Shown in pieces: positions 29,665-39,564 of a stretch of DNA of 64,000 nucleotides. Source of the stretch: Mycolicibacterium mucogenicum DSM 44124 (lineage in GTDB: Bacteria; Actinomycetota; Actinomycetes; Mycobacteriales; Mycobacteriaceae); assembly GCF_005670685.2 (NCBI RefSeq), contig NZ_CP062008.1, positions 1,922,001-1,986,000 of the forward strand. The letters run 5' to 3'. The notes beneath the pieces are model-generated. The model ran no database searches. It saw nothing but the letters and a program-made list of their open reading frames with translations, and was not told the DNA's origin. Numbering within the stretch: position 1 is the stretch's first letter; each line of letters opens with the position of its first letter. The position numbers and the translations under genes are program-made.

Positions 29665-30774
29665 TCACTGTGCCAGTCGGGCCGCCTGCTCAGCCTCTGC
29701 GCACACCTCGAACGCGGTCACGGGGTCGTTGAAGCCCTTGAGCACCAACGGCTCCCGTGGCGCGACCGGCCATTTGCCCGGCATGTCGTACCAGGGCGCG
29801 GCCACCAGAATCTGCCCGGGCTCGGCCGCGGCGACCAGGCGGGCTGCCAGATTCACGGCGTTGCCGAAGTAGTCGCCGCCGGTGGCCACCACCGGCCCGA
29901 AGCTCAGGCCCGCCCGCACGCTGATGTGGGCCATCTTCGGCCGGGGATGGTGCACCAGGTCGACCGCGACCCGCGCCAGCGATTCGGGTGTCGCGCTGAC
30001 CCACATCACCGCATCGCCGATGAACTTGATCACCCGGCCACCGTCGGCGTGCACCACATCGTTGGTGATGGCGTTGAACTCGTTCAGCAGGCTGGTCAGA
30101 TCGTCAGGTGTCAGGCGCTGCGTGAGCTGCGTGAAGTTGGACAGATCGGCAAACCCGATGCCGCACACCACCGTTGACGCTTCACGGTGGTCGATCGCGT
30201 CGAAATACTCTCTGGCGGAGGCGACATGGTGGCGGTGGACGGCGTCGATCATGCCGCCGATGCGCGGGATGAACTGGGCCGCCGCCCGGTAGGCGCGCGC
30301 GGTGACGAGTTCGTCGTGGGTCTGGGCCAGGTCGAGGTCGGGCAGACCGGTGCGGCTCATCGACGCCAGTGCCTCGGCCATCCGTGCCACGCTGGTACCG
30401 ACGACCCGCAGGAATCCCCACGCGGCATCGTCGCCGATCGTGGTCCGCAGGTCCGCCCAGGTGCGCAGTGCCTCGATGTCGGCGTCGGAGAGCGTCGGCG
30501 CGGTCGGGTCGGAGGCTGTCAGGCCCAGCACCGCCCACGTCTGTTGAACGTCGGCCACCGGTACCCCGAGCGTGTTCGCGGCATCGGCCAAGCTGTGTCT
30601 GGGCTGCCCCGACCACTGCACGACGTCGCCCGCCAGCCCGAAGAGCCGGCCCTGTTTTTCGGCCTCGATCATCTGCTCAGCGGTGAGTCCCAGGCTGTCC
30701 AGATACTGGATGAGCGGCGCGCGCCGGCGCGCATCGGCGATGCCCGCGGCTTCCAACGCGTCGAAATCGACCAC
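29665..30774 (-). CDS. Class III adenylyl cyclase with N-terminal regulatory domain (Rv2212-like)
   Basis: Makes cAMP from ATP in the cytoplasm. About 369 residues from the GTG at 30774. Residues 1-190 form a helical regulatory domain. The catalytic domain (about 200-360) has the metal Asp in [11 protein letters not shown], the adenine-selecting Lys with second metal Asp in [12 protein letters not shown], and the transition-state region [11 protein letters not shown]. tuberculosis Rv2212 is modulated by fatty acids and pH (from memory). Extending the frame to 30828 adds residues without resemblance and runs into an inverted repeat, so I prefer 30774. pepB follows with an overlapping or nearly overlapping start. 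Confidence 0.88.
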   Translation of the reverse strand: MVDFDALEAAGIADARRRAPLIQYLDSLGLTAEQMIEAEKQGRLFGLAGDVVQWSGQPRHSLADAANTLGVPVADVQQTWAVLGLTASDPTAPTLSDADIEALRTWADLRTTIGDDAAWGFLRVVGTSVARMAEALASMSRTGLPDLDLAQTHDELVTARAYRAAAQFIPRIGGMIDAVHRHHVASAREYFDAIDHREASTVVCGIGFADLSNFTQLTQRLTPDDLTSLLNEFNAITNDVVHADGGRVIKFIGDAVMWVSATPESLARVAVDLVHHPRPKMAHISVRAGLSFGPVVATGGDYFGNAVNLAARLVAAAEPGQILVAAPWYDMPGKWPVAPREPLVLKGFNDPVTAFEVCAEAEQAARLAQ

Positions 30775-30827
30775 GAGACGAGTCTGACAGCTATCAGCGG
30801 AATGGCGGGGCGATCTGACCATCGACA

Positions 30828-30870
30828 ACGCCTCGGATCACAGCCACATACCGACTGCGATCCGAGGCGT
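30828..30870. repeat. 12-bp perfect inverted repeat between cyclase and gcvT
   Basis: Arms 30828-30839 (ACGCCTCGGATC) and 30859-30870 are exact complements with a 19-base centre. It lies in the divergent promoter region with the right arm at the -35 position of gcvT, so an operator is as likely as an RNA hairpin. Confidence 0.6.
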
Positions 30871-30876
30871 AAGCAC

Positions 30877-30882
30877 TAGGCT
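30877..30882 (+). promoter_or_regulatory. -10 box TAGGCT of gcvT
   Basis: TAGGCT ends 8 bases before the GTG at 30891; likely leaderless. Confidence 0.5.
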
Positions 30883-30890
30883 GACTGGCC

Positions 30891-31985
30891 GTGAGCGAAC
30901 TGTTGCAGGGCCCGCTGGAAGACCGTCACCGCGAACTCGGGGCGAGTTTCGCCGAATTCGGGGGCTGGTTGATGCCGGTGTCGTACGCCGGCACCGTGGC
31001 CGAGCACAACGCCACCCGCGAGACCGTCGGGCTCTTCGACGTCAGCCACCTCGGCAAGGCGCTGGTGCGTGGCCCAGGCGCAGCCGAGTTCGTCAACTCC
31101 GCCTTCACCAACGACCTGCGCCGCATCGGCCCGGGCAAGGCGCAATACACGTTGTGCTGCAACGAGTCCGGCGGTGTGATCGACGATCTGATCGCCTACT
31201 ACGTCTCCGATGACGAGATCTTCCTGGTGCCCAACGCGGCCAACACGGCCGCGGTGGTCGCCGAGCTGCAGCGCGTCGCCCCGCCCGAACTGACCATCAC
31301 CGACGAGCACCGCTCGTACGCCGTGCTGGCGGTGCAGGGGCCGAAGTCCACCGAGGTGCTCACCGCGCTCGGGTTGCCGACCGACATGGACTACATGGGC
31401 TACGCCGACGCCGAGTTCAACGGCGTCCCGGTCCGCGTGTGCCGCACCGGCTACACCGGCGAGCACGGCTACGAATTGCTGCCCGAGTGGGACCGCGCGG
31501 GCGTGGTGTTCGACGCGCTCGTCGCCGCGGTCAAGGATGCCGGCGGTGAACTCGCCGGGTTGGGCTCGCGCGACACCCTGCGCACCGAGATGGGCTACCC
31601 GCTGCACGGACATGAACTGTCGCTGGACATTTCGCCGCTGCAGGCCCGCTGTGGCTGGGCCATCGGCTGGAAGAAGGATGCGTTCTGGGGCCGCGACGCC
31701 CTGCTCGCGGAGAAGGAAGCCGGTCCGAAGCGGACGCTGCGCGGCCTCAAGGCGGTCGGCCGTGGCGTGCTGCGGGCCGACCTCACCGTCTTGGACGGCG
31801 ACAACCCGGTGGGTATCACCACGTCGGGCACCTTCTCGCCGAGCCTCAAGGTCGGCATCGCGCTGGCGCTGCTCGACACCGCGGCCGACATCGCCGACGG
31901 CGCGCGGGTGACCGTCGACGTCCGCGGCCGGGCGCTCGAATGCGAGGTCGTGGCGCCGCCGTTCGTGGCGGCGAAGACGCGTTAG
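30891..31985 (+). CDS. gcvT: Glycine cleavage system aminomethyltransferase (T protein)
   Basis: Transfers the methylene group from aminomethyl-lipoyl-GcvH to tetrahydrofolate, releasing ammonia. 364 residues. Family segments: [95 protein letters not shown] start at 30891. GcvH and GcvP are not in the window, as in M. tuberculosis where gcvT is separate. The 3' end carries a 20-bp tandem duplication spanning the stop codon. Confidence 0.95.
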   Translation: MSELLQGPLEDRHRELGASFAEFGGWLMPVSYAGTVAEHNATRETVGLFDVSHLGKALVRGPGAAEFVNSAFTNDLRRIGPGKAQYTLCCNESGGVIDDLIAYYVSDDEIFLVPNAANTAAVVAELQRVAPPELTITDEHRSYAVLAVQGPKSTEVLTALGLPTDMDYMGYADAEFNGVPVRVCRTGYTGEHGYELLPEWDRAGVVFDALVAAVKDAGGELAGLGSRDTLRTEMGYPLHGHELSLDISPLQARCGWAIGWKKDAFWGRDALLAEKEAGPKRTLRGLKAVGRGVLRADLTVLDGDNPVGITTSGTFSPSLKVGIALALLDTAADIADGARVTVDVRGRALECEVVAPPFVAAKTR

Positions 31986-32009
31986 CCGCGGCGAAAACGC
32001 GCTAGCCAC
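31970..32009 (+). repeat. Imperfect 20-bp tandem repeat over the gcvT stop
   Basis: Copies 31970-31989 and 31990-32009 match at 17 of 20 positions (GGCGAAGACGCGTTAGCCGC versus GGCGAAAACGCGCTAGCCAC). The first copy holds the gcvT stop TAG. Confidence 0.7.
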
Positions 32010-32015
32010 GGGCGA

Positions 32016-32021
32016 TACAAT
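32016..32021 (+). promoter_or_regulatory. -10 box TACAAT, leaderless ilvE
   Basis: TACAAT, close to TATAAT, ends 6 bases before the ATG at 32028, with no ribosome site; the clearest leaderless arrangement in the window. Confidence 0.65.
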
Positions 32022-32027
32022 CGGCAT

Positions 32028-33146
32028 ATGACCGATGGCCCCCTCGAATTCACCGTTTCGCGCGCGAGCAACCCGGCGAGCGACGAGGTAAGGGCTCAGG
32101 TACTGGCCGACCCCGGATTCGGGCGGTTCCACACCGACCACATGGTGGCCATCGACTACACCGTCGACCGTGGCTGGCACGACGCGCGGGTCACCGAATA
32201 CGGGCCCATCGAGCTGGACCCGTCGGCGATCGTCCTGCACTACGCGCAGGAGGTCTTCGAGGGTCTGAAGGCGTACCGCTGGAACGACGGTTCGATCGTG
32301 TCGTTCCGTCCGGAGGCCAACGCCGCCCGGCTGCAGTCGTCGTGCCGGCGCCTGGCCATCCCGGAGCTGCCCGGCGACGTCTTCGTCGAGTCACTGCGCC
32401 AGCTGATCGCCGTCGACAACGAATGGGTGCCGGCCGCCGGTGGCGAGGCGTCGCTGTACCTGCGGCCGTTCATCATCGCCACCGAGCCCGGCCTGGGCGT
32501 GCGCCCGGCCAACGAGTACCGCTACCTGGTGATCGGTTCGCCCGCCGGCGCGTACTTCAAGGGCGGCATCAAGCCGGTGTCGGTGTACCTGTCGACCGAG
32601 TACGTGCGGGCCAGCCCCGGCGGCACCGGTGCGGCCAAGTTCGGCGGCAACTACGCCGCCTCGCTGCTGGCGCAGGCGCAGGCTGCCGAGATGGGCTGCG
32701 ACCAGGTGGTCTGGCTGGACGCCATCGAGCGCCGGTACGTCGAAGAAATGGGTGGCATGAACCTGTTCTTCGTGTTCGGCAGCGGTGGCTCGGCACGCCT
32801 GGTCACCCCCGAGCTGTCGGGCTCGCTGCTGCCCGGCATCACACGGGATTCGTTGCTGCAGTTGGCGGTTGACGCCGGCTTCGCCGTCGAGGAACGTAAG
32901 ATCGACATCGACGAGTGGCAGAAGAAGGCCGCCGCGGGCGAGATCACCGAGGTGTTCGCCTGTGGGACCGCGGCCGTCATCACGCCCGTCGCGCACGTGA
33001 AGTACGGGCACGGCGAATCGGCCGGCGAGTTCACCATCGGCGACGGCCAGCCCGGTGAGGTCACCATGGCACTGCGCGACACCCTGACCGGTATTCAGCG
33101 CGGCACCTTCGCCGACACCCACAACTGGATGACCCGCCTGGGCTGA
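32028..33146 (+). CDS. ilvE: Branched-chain amino acid aminotransferase
   Basis: PLP enzyme (class IV) for the last step of Leu, Ile and Val synthesis and the first of their breakdown. 372 residues. Active-site Lys204 lies in [13 protein letters not shown]. Other signatures: [41 protein letters not shown] and [10 protein letters not shown]. The ATG is fixed by the -10 box. Convergent with the cob operon across a 20-bp hairpin. In mycobacteria IlvE also converts ketomethiobutyrate to methionine. Confidence 0.96.
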   Translation: MTDGPLEFTVSRASNPASDEVRAQVLADPGFGRFHTDHMVAIDYTVDRGWHDARVTEYGPIELDPSAIVLHYAQEVFEGLKAYRWNDGSIVSFRPEANAARLQSSCRRLAIPELPGDVFVESLRQLIAVDNEWVPAAGGEASLYLRPFIIATEPGLGVRPANEYRYLVIGSPAGAYFKGGIKPVSVYLSTEYVRASPGGTGAAKFGGNYAASLLAQAQAAEMGCDQVVWLDAIERRYVEEMGGMNLFFVFGSGGSARLVTPELSGSLLPGITRDSLLQLAVDAGFAVEERKIDIDEWQKKAAAGEITEVFACGTAAVITPVAHVKYGHGESAGEFTIGDGQPGEVTMALRDTLTGIQRGTFADTHNWMTRLG

Positions 33147-33158
33147 CCCAGGGCCAAC

Positions 33159-33207
33159 GTGAAGAAGATCGCGAGATTCCAGTCTGAAATCTCGCGATCT
33201 TCTTCAC
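33159..33207. terminator. 20-bp perfect hairpin between ilvE and cobS
   Basis: Arms 33159-33178 and 33188-33207 with a 9-base loop; AT-rich outer part (GTGAAGAAGATC). It probably serves both convergent genes. Confidence 0.75.
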
Positions 33208-33216
33208 ATTCGGCGG

Positions 33217-33939
33217 CTAGTGGACGGCCAGTCCCAGGGCGGTCAGTGTCGTCGTGACCTCGACGGCCGCACCCAGTACGTCGCCGGTGATCCCACCGAA
33301 CCGGCGGACGCAATGCGCCACCAGTAGCGCGGTGACTCCCAGCGCGACGAGCACGACCACGGGACCCTGCCACAGTCGCGGCGTCGCCGACGCGGACGCG
33401 GCGGCCAGCGCCACCGTCCACGCCGCGACCACCCACACCGGCTGACTACCGGCGACCAGCGCGCCCAACGTGCTGCCCGGCGCGGCCGGTACCGACGTGC
33501 GGCAGGCCGCCAGCGCGGCGACCCGGCCGGCGGTGACGGCGACGACGACCGCCACCGGGCTCAGCGCAGCGAACGTCATGCTCTGCGCGCCGATCGCCAC
33601 CACGATCGCGGCCACCCCGAACGGGCCCGCGGTGCCGCCGCGCATGACGGCCAGGGCTCGCTCGGGCGGGCCGTAACAGCCGAGGCCGTCGACGGTGTCG
33701 GACAGTCCGTCAATGTGCAGTCCGCGGGTCAGCAGGAGCAGCACCGCCACCGCGAGCAGCCCGGCGAGCGGGCCGGTCACGTACACATGCCCCGCGCCCC
33801 ACACGACGGCCGCGGCGATACCGCCGAGAACGATGCCCACCGCCGGCAGCGCGGTCAGTGTGCCCCGGCCGAACGACCGGCTACTGCGCACCGGCAGGAC
33901 GGTGCTGAATGCGAAAGCCGAAGCCAGGGAAGAGATCAC
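33217..33939 (-). CDS. cobS: Adenosylcobinamide-GDP ribazoletransferase
   Basis: Membrane enzyme joining AdoCbi-GDP with alpha-ribazole to finish the nucleotide loop of cobalamin. 240 residues with about six hydrophobic segments. The CobS signature [36 protein letters not shown] (residues about 80-115, cited in part: [22 protein letters not shown]) is clear. GTG start at 33939 overlaps the cobT stop as GTGA (33936-33939). The long frame beyond it is shadow of cobT. Last gene of DUF3043-cobU-cobT-cobS. Confidence 0.94.
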   Translation of the reverse strand: MISSLASAFAFSTVLPVRSSRSFGRGTLTALPAVGIVLGGIAAAVVWGAGHVYVTGPLAGLLAVAVLLLLTRGLHIDGLSDTVDGLGCYGPPERALAVMRGGTAGPFGVAAIVVAIGAQSMTFAALSPVAVVVAVTAGRVAALAACRTSVPAAPGSTLGALVAGSQPVWVVAAWTVALAAASASATPRLWQGPVVVLVALGVTALLVAHCVRRFGGITGDVLGAAVEVTTTLTALGLAVH

Positions 33940-35006
33940 AATGTCTTGTCGGCCGGCTTGTCGCTGACGTTCGCCTCGCCGAACGTGGCCATGGACACCA
34001 GCGTCGCGACCGCGGCCCGCAGCACCGGCAGTGCCACCGCGGCACCGCTGCCTTCGCCGAGGCGCATGCCCAGGTCCAGGATCGGGGTCAACTGCAGGCG
34101 CTGCAGCGCCACCGCGTGAGCGGGTTCGGTCGACAGGTGGCCGGCCTGCCACCACGCCTTCGCGCCGGGGGCCAGCCGGTCGGCGACGAGCGCCGCGGCC
34201 GTCACCACCACGCCGTCGAGCAGGACGGGGGTGCGCCGGACCGCGGCCTGGGCCAGGAAGCCGGCCATGGCCGCCAGGTCCGCGCCGCCGCAAACGGCAA
34301 GCAGCGCAACGGGATCGGCCTTGACCTGACGGGCGCGGAACAGCGCGTCGCGGATGGCCGCGGTCTTTCGGGCCCAGCCCTCGTCGTCGACGCCGGTGCC
34401 ACGGCCGACCACGGCGACGGGTTCGGTTGCGGTGAGGGCGGCGACCAGAGTCGTTGCCGGAGTGGTGTTTCCGATGCCCATGTCGCCGGCGATGAGGAGG
34501 TCGGCGCCCGCGTCGACCTCCTGGTCGGCAATGGTGCGACCCGCCGCGATCGCCGCGACGGCCTCCTCCGTCGACAGTGCGTCCTCGACGGCGATGTTGC
34601 CGCTGCCGCGCCGCACCTTGTGGGCGCCGATCGCGGGGGAGTGGGCCTCGCCGTCGACGGCGATGTCGGCGACGCGCACGGTCGCGCCGGCCACCTCGGC
34701 CAGCACGTTGATGGCGGCGCCGCCGGCGTCGAAGTTGGCCACCATCTGCGCGGTGACCTCGGATGGGAACGCTGAGACGCCGGCGGCCGTCACCCCGTGG
34801 TCGCCGGCGAACACCACGATGCGGGCGCGCTCGAATTGCTTTGGCGGACAGACGCCTTGGCACGCCGACACCCAGACCGACAGTTCCTCCAGGCGCCCCA
34901 GCGAGCCGGGCGGTTTCGTCAGGGTGTTCTGGCGCGCGAGAGCGGCCTCCCGCACGTCGGCGTCCGGTTTGGTGAGATCGGGAAACTGGGCGCGGGGATC
35001 GCTCAT
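33936..35006 (-). CDS. cobT: Nicotinate-nucleotide--dimethylbenzimidazole phosphoribosyltransferase
   Basis: Activates the lower ligand base (DMB) for cobalamin by forming alpha-ribazole phosphate. 356 residues. Signatures: [62 protein letters not shown], and a C-terminal [14 protein letters not shown] with the catalytic Glu. The ATG at 35006 (MSDPRAQF) overlaps the cobU stop by one base (TGATG); the upstream frame is cobU shadow. Overlap with cobS downstream also suggests coupling. Confidence 0.95.
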   Translation of the reverse strand: MSDPRAQFPDLTKPDADVREAALARQNTLTKPPGSLGRLEELSVWVSACQGVCPPKQFERARIVVFAGDHGVTAAGVSAFPSEVTAQMVANFDAGGAAINVLAEVAGATVRVADIAVDGEAHSPAIGAHKVRRGSGNIAVEDALSTEEAVAAIAAGRTIADQEVDAGADLLIAGDMGIGNTTPATTLVAALTATEPVAVVGRGTGVDDEGWARKTAAIRDALFRARQVKADPVALLAVCGGADLAAMAGFLAQAAVRRTPVLLDGVVVTAAALVADRLAPGAKAWWQAGHLSTEPAHAVALQRLQLTPILDLGMRLGEGSGAAVALPVLRAAVATLVSMATFGEANVSDKPADKTL

Positions 35007-35542
35007 CAGGACTCCTTGACGGTGAGAGGCTGGCCGGCCACTACGAGCACCACCCGGTCGCAGACCGCGGCCAGGCGCTGGTTGAGCGAGCCCAGTTCGT
35101 CGGCGAAACGGCGGCCCGACTCCGTGGCGGGGACGACGGTCAGGCCGACCTCCGGGCTGACCAGGGCCAGTGGCGCGGTGAATGCGCTGACTGCCGAGGT
35201 CAATTCGTCGATATCGGCCCGAAGGGAGGCGCCGGACCGAGCCCCTTCCCATGCGCCGCGCCGGTCCATCGCGGCGACCAGCCAGCCGCCGATGTCGTCG
35301 ACCATGGTGGCGGCAGCCGACTCACGCAAAGTCGTTGCCACGTCAGCGGATTCGACGGTCGACCAGTGCGCCGGCCGACGGTTCCGATGGGCCGAAACCC
35401 GGGCCGCGAAGTCGGCGTCGCCGTCGACGGACCCGGTCGCGACATAGCGCACCGATCCGCTCGGACCCGCCGTACGGGCGATCCAATCCTCGGCCCACTG
35501 CGACTTTCCCGACCGGATGCCGCCGAGCACCAGGGTGCGCAC
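35006..35542 (-). CDS. cobU: Adenosylcobinamide kinase / guanylyltransferase
   Basis: Phosphorylates adenosylcobinamide and adds GMP, the step before CobS. 178 residues, the standard length. The P-loop GGIRSGKS is at residues 7-14, followed by YVATG (16-20 residues on), the His-containing [13 protein letters not shown] (guanylylated His region) and DDIGGWL. The GTG at 35542 is preferred since it starts directly at the beta-strand VRTLVLGG of the P-loop fold; the longer frame is shadow. As I recall, M. tuberculosis has cobU elsewhere (Rv0254c), so its inclusion here differs. Confidence 0.92.
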   Translation of the reverse strand: MRTLVLGGIRSGKSQWAEDWIARTAGPSGSVRYVATGSVDGDADFAARVSAHRNRRPAHWSTVESADVATTLRESAAATMVDDIGGWLVAAMDRRGAWEGARSGASLRADIDELTSAVSAFTAPLALVSPEVGLTVVPATESGRRFADELGSLNQRLAAVCDRVVLVVAGQPLTVKES

Positions 35543-35547
35543 CGGGC

Positions 35548-36228
35548 TCAGTCGACCTTGTCTCCGCGGTTGACCTGCGGCTTCGGCACGCGCATGCGGC
35601 GCAGCTGCGAGGCCCGGCTGGACGCGTAGAAGCCCAGCTTCCAACCACTTTCGGTGTTGCCCGGGAACTTCGCGTCGACCCGCTTGTTGATGCGCCGGCT
35701 CAGCAGGACGCCGTCGATGGCCATGATCACCATCAGACCCAGCATCGCGACCGACAACAGGCCCTGCGTCTGCACCGGCGGAAGCGCCATCATGAAGAAC
35801 ACCAGCACCAGTGCCGACGGCATGAACAGCCCCAGCACGTTGCGCCGGGAATCGACGAGGTCGCGGACGTAGCGCTTGACCGGGCCCTTGTCGCGGGGCA
35901 ACAGGTAGGCCTCGTCGCCCGCCATCATCTTGGCGCGGCGCGCATCCATGTCGGCGCGGCGGGCGACGCGGTCGGCCTTGCGCTCTTCCTTCGTCTTCGA
36001 GTTGCGGAGCTCCTTGCGCCGCTTGCGCGCCTCGGCCGTCGTCATCGGCGCCGGTGCGACGGGGCCGCGCTTGCGGTTCGCGCTCTGCTTGGGGGTCGGG
36101 CGGCCCTTGGGCGCGGTGGTCCGGGCCCCGGCATCGTCGTCCGAGTCGACAGTCACGTTGACGTCGTCAGCACCGCCGCTCTCGTCCCCGGAGTCGGCGT
36201 TGTCCTTCTTGCGGCCCAGCAGATTCAC
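35548..36228 (-). CDS. DUF3043 membrane protein (Rv2206-like)
   Basis: Conserved actinobacterial protein, 226 residues. A disordered acidic then Lys/Arg-rich N-terminus (1-115; KKDNADSGDES, KSANRKRG) precedes two membrane segments (about 135-152 and 160-178, LFMPSALVLVFFMM and LLSVAMLGLMVIMAI), then a basic C-terminus. The GTG start is fixed by a -10 box 6 bases upstream. First gene of the cobUTS operon, 5 bases from cobU. Function unknown; linkage to cobalamin assembly is by position only. Confidence 0.87.
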   Translation of the reverse strand: MNLLGRKKDNADSGDESGGADDVNVTVDSDDDAGARTTAPKGRPTPKQSANRKRGPVAPAPMTTAEARKRRKELRNSKTKEERKADRVARRADMDARRAKMMAGDEAYLLPRDKGPVKRYVRDLVDSRRNVLGLFMPSALVLVFFMMALPPVQTQGLLSVAMLGLMVIMAIDGVLLSRRINKRVDAKFPGNTESGWKLGFYASSRASQLRRMRVPKPQVNRGDKVD

Positions 36229-36234
36229 GGTGTC

Positions 36235-36240
36235 AGGTTA
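36235..36240 (-). promoter_or_regulatory. -10 box TAACCT, leaderless DUF3043/cob operon
   Basis: On the minus strand TAACCT ends 6 bases before the GTG at 36228. Confidence 0.55.
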
Positions 36241-36287
36241 CTTCGGTCGCCGGGCTCGGCCGTCATGCACCCGAGCTGTAGGCGGCT

Positions 36288-36293
36288 TAACCT
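36288..36293 (+). promoter_or_regulatory. -10 box TAACCT, leaderless glycerate kinase
   Basis: TAACCT ends 6 bases before the ATG at 36300; identical hexamer and spacing to the divergent promoter 47 bases away. Confidence 0.55.
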
Positions 36294-36299
36294 GCTCCG

Positions 36300-37364
36300 A
36301 TGAGAGTCCTCGTCGCCCCCGACTGTTACGGCGACAGCCTCACCGCGGTCGAGGCCGCGGCGGCCATCGCCGCGGGCTGGACCGTCGCGCGGCCGGCCGA
36401 CACGCTGGTGCTCGCCCCGCAGTCCGATGGCGGCCCAGGTTTCGTCGACGTCCTGGCCGAACGGTTGGGCGGTCTGCAGACGGCGACGGTGCGCGGCCCG
36501 CTCGATCGCGACGTCACCGCGCACTGGGTGCTGCACCAGGACACCGCATATATCGAGTGTGCGCAGGCCTGCGGATTGGCGCTGCTCGGCGGGCCGCCGA
36601 CGGTGCGGACCGCGCTGGACGCCACCAGCTTCGGGGTAGGGCAACTCGTCGACGCGGCGCTGACGGCGGGCGCGCAGAAAGTGGTCGTGGGCCTCGGCGG
36701 CAGCTCGTGCACCGACGGCGGTCTGGGTCTCGTCGCGGCGCTGGGCGGGCTGACGCCGGCATGTCAGAGGTTGGCCGGCGTCGAGGTCATCGTCGCCTCC
36801 GACGTCGAACATCCGCTGCTGGGGCCGATGGGTGCGGCCGCGGTGTTCGGTCCGCAGAAGGGGGCCGACCCCGCCACGGTGGAACTGCTGGAGCAGCGGC
36901 TCACGGCGTGGGCCCGCGAACTCGAATCGGTGGCCGGCCGCGACGTCGCCGTCGAACCGGGAGCCGGCGCCGCCGGCGGCCTGGGCGCGGCGCTGCTGGC
37001 GCTGGGCGGACGGCGCGAATCGGGCGCGACGGTCATCGCCGAGCACACCGGGCTGGCCGCCGACCTGGCTGCCGCGGACCTGGTCATCACCGGTGAGGGC
37101 CGGTTCGATGACCAATCGCTGCACGGCAAGGTGATCAGCGCACTGGTGGGCCAGGCCGGCGGCACGCCTGTCCTGGTGCTGGCCGGGCAGGTGACGCTGG
37201 ACCCGTCCGCGCTGGCCGACGCCGGCATCGAGGCCGCGTATTCGATCACCGATCACGCCGGTTCGGTGGAGCTGGCCATGAGCGACGCGGCCAACCAGCT
37301 GACCGGATTAGCTACGGGCGTAGCCGCTGAACTCGGGAATAACGGCCCGACAAGGTACCGTTGA
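36300..37364 (+). CDS. glxK: Glycerate kinase
   Basis: Phosphorylates glycerate with ATP (GlxK/GarK family), equivalent in position to Rv2205c. 354 residues. Segments: [24 protein letters not shown] (start, with catalytic Lys replaced by the Tyr/Gly context seen here), [53 protein letters not shown] and [15 protein letters not shown]. Most kinases of this family read PDSFKGS near the start; here it is PDCYGDS, so a weakened or altered activity is possible. Start fixed by the -10 box. Confidence 0.86.
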   Translation: MRVLVAPDCYGDSLTAVEAAAAIAAGWTVARPADTLVLAPQSDGGPGFVDVLAERLGGLQTATVRGPLDRDVTAHWVLHQDTAYIECAQACGLALLGGPPTVRTALDATSFGVGQLVDAALTAGAQKVVVGLGGSSCTDGGLGLVAALGGLTPACQRLAGVEVIVASDVEHPLLGPMGAAAVFGPQKGADPATVELLEQRLTAWARELESVAGRDVAVEPGAGAAGGLGAALLALGGRRESGATVIAEHTGLAADLAAADLVITGEGRFDDQSLHGKVISALVGQAGGTPVLVLAGQVTLDPSALADAGIEAAYSITDHAGSVELAMSDAANQLTGLATGVAAELGNNGPTRYR

Positions 37365-37399
37365 TGGTGCCTGGATAGTGCCAGGTAATCGATGCACCA
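37365..37399 (+). other. Imperfect hairpin in the erpA leader
   Basis: TGGTGCCTGG (37365-37374) pairs with CCAGG (37381-37385) and, past a bulge, with GCACCA (37394-37399). It begins right after the glxK stop and ends just before the GGGAG ribosome site, so it could act as a terminator or affect translation. Confidence 0.35.
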
Positions 37400-37409
37400 G
37401 GGAGATGCA

Positions 37410-37778
37410 ATGACTGTTGAGGACGCGACCAGCACCGGTACCTCGACCGAGACCCACGGCGTGATCTTGTCGGACGCGGCGGCCGCCAAGGCCAAGGCTC
37501 TGCTGGACCAGGAAGGCCGTGACGACCTCGCGCTGCGTATCGCCGTGCAACCGGGCGGCTGCGCCGGCCTGCGTTACAACCTCTTCTTCGATGACCGCAC
37601 CCTTGATGGTGACCTCACCACCAACGTGGGCGGCGTCAACCTGACCGTCGACCGCATGAGTGCCCCGTACGTGCAGGGCGCCACCATCGACTTCGTCGAC
37701 ACCATCGAGAAGCAGGGCTTCACCATCGACAACCCGAACGCCACCGGCTCCTGCGCCTGCGGCGATTCGTTCAACTGA
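37410..37778 (+). CDS. erpA: A-type Fe-S cluster insertion protein (HesB/IscA/ErpA)
   Basis: Carrier that receives and passes on Fe-S clusters. 122 residues with the three conserved cysteines: Cys51 (QPGGCAGLRY), Cys115 and Cys117 (GSCACGDSF). The start MTVEDATS at 37410 follows GGGAGATGCA; the in-frame ATG at 37392 lies before this ribosome site and is rejected. It matches Rv2204c by position and length. Likely clients in the window include LipA, QcrA and KshA, though that is inference. Confidence 0.94.
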   Translation: MTVEDATSTGTSTETHGVILSDAAAAKAKALLDQEGRDDLALRIAVQPGGCAGLRYNLFFDDRTLDGDLTTNVGGVNLTVDRMSAPYVQGATIDFVDTIEKQGFTIDNPNATGSCACGDSFN

Positions 37779-37795
37779 GATAGCCGACCGTGCTG

Positions 37796-37828
37796 GTCCG
37801 GCGGTCTCCTACAGGGAGTCCGCCGGAC
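37796..37828. terminator. Hairpin between erpA and the Rv2203-like gene
   Basis: GTCCGGCGG (37796-37804) pairs with CCGCCGGAC (37820-37828); after one mismatch CTCC pairs with GGAG around a 5-base loop. It overlaps the end of the convergent membrane protein gene. Confidence 0.6.
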
Positions 37829-38441
37829 GCGGCAGGTACGAGCAGACCAGGGTCTCGCGCGGCTGCACCAGCAGCTGGGCGACAGCCTGCAATTCGTTGT
37901 TCTTCGGTCCCGAACCGCGCGGCAGCCGGCCTGACGGCGCCACCTTCATGGTGAACAGCACCTGCGCCTGATTCGGTGACAGCATCACGATCTTGTCGAT
38001 CGACGTCACATCCGCCTGACCGAACTGCTTGCGGAACGCATCACTGGCCAGATTCGCCACGGTGAAATCCGTGGCGTGATCCTTGATGCCGTCATACAGG
38101 CCGCACAGGGCATGCCGTGCCACGGTCTGCTTGTCCTGTTGCAGCAACGCATTTAGGTAGCCCTGGATGGCGGACTTGGCGGAGGCGTCGGTCAGGCCGC
38201 GATCGCTGGTGCTGCGAACCGCGAAGATGATGCCGCCGATGACGGCGACGACCGCAACCACGGCGCCGACGACCAGCAGGATTCGCTTGGTGTTGTTACC
38301 GCCGCCCGACGGATACTCCACGGCCGGTGGAAGTGTCGTCGGGTAAGAGGCGGGCGGGCCACCATAGGGGGCACCGTAGGTGGGGTTCCCCGGACCCGGC
38401 TGCGGGGGAATCGATTCCGGGTACGGATATGCGCCGTCCAT
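37809..38441 (-). CDS. Single-pass membrane protein (Rv2203-like)
   Basis: 210 residues. A Pro/Tyr/Gly-rich cytoplasmic N-terminus (1-48, with PYPESIPPQPGPG) is followed by one membrane helix (ILLVVGAVVAVVAVIGGIIFAV, about 52-74, cited in part) and an extracytoplasmic domain with two Cys (HALCGLYD, TLVCSYL) that may bond. This layout resembles mycobacterial proteins with a DUF4878/lumazine-binding-like outer domain. The ATG at 38441 is preferred to GTG 38450 because the -10 TAGCCT directly abuts that GTG. Function unknown. Confidence 0.83.
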   Translation of the reverse strand: MDGAYPYPESIPPQPGPGNPTYGAPYGGPPASYPTTLPPAVEYPSGGGNNTKRILLVVGAVVAVVAVIGGIIFAVRSTSDRGLTDASAKSAIQGYLNALLQQDKQTVARHALCGLYDGIKDHATDFTVANLASDAFRKQFGQADVTSIDKIVMLSPNQAQVLFTMKVAPSGRLPRGSGPKNNELQAVAQLLVQPRETLVCSYLPRPADSL

Positions 38442-38450
38442 GTTGTCCAC

Positions 38451-38456
38451 AGGCTA
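38451..38456 (-). promoter_or_regulatory. -10 box TAGCCT that decides the Rv2203-like start
   Basis: On the minus strand TAGCCT is immediately followed by GTG (38450) and lies 9 bases from the ATG at 38441. A transcript begun 6-8 bases downstream would lack the GTG and start next to the ATG. Confidence 0.5.
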
Positions 38457-38503
38457 GCGCACCCGCGCGGGTGGACCGGTCCGACTACTACGGCTGCGCT
38501 GGG

Positions 38504-39487
<984 letters not shown>

Positions 39488-39489
39488 GC

Positions 39490-39562
39490 ACTACGCCGAA
39501 AGTGCGGGAAATGACCGAATTCAGTGCGAATTCGCGGTCGTTTCCCGCACTTTCGGCGTAGT
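39490..39562. terminator. 28-bp hairpin between adoK and asnB
   Basis: Arms 39490-39517 and 39535-39562 pair along 28 bases with one G-U; after a 2-base bulge two GAATTC blocks (517-522 and 528-533) extend it. It fills almost the entire gap between the two stop codons. Confidence 0.75.
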
Positions 39563-39564
39563 GG

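Noticed and set aside
30828..30890. Glycine riboswitch before gcvT
   Set aside because: The region is too short, gcvT appears leaderless, and no conserved glycine-aptamer core is visible.
30876..32240. 454-codon minus-strand frame antisense to gcvT
   Set aside because: Same GC-bias effect; gcvT is unambiguous and the frame has no motif.
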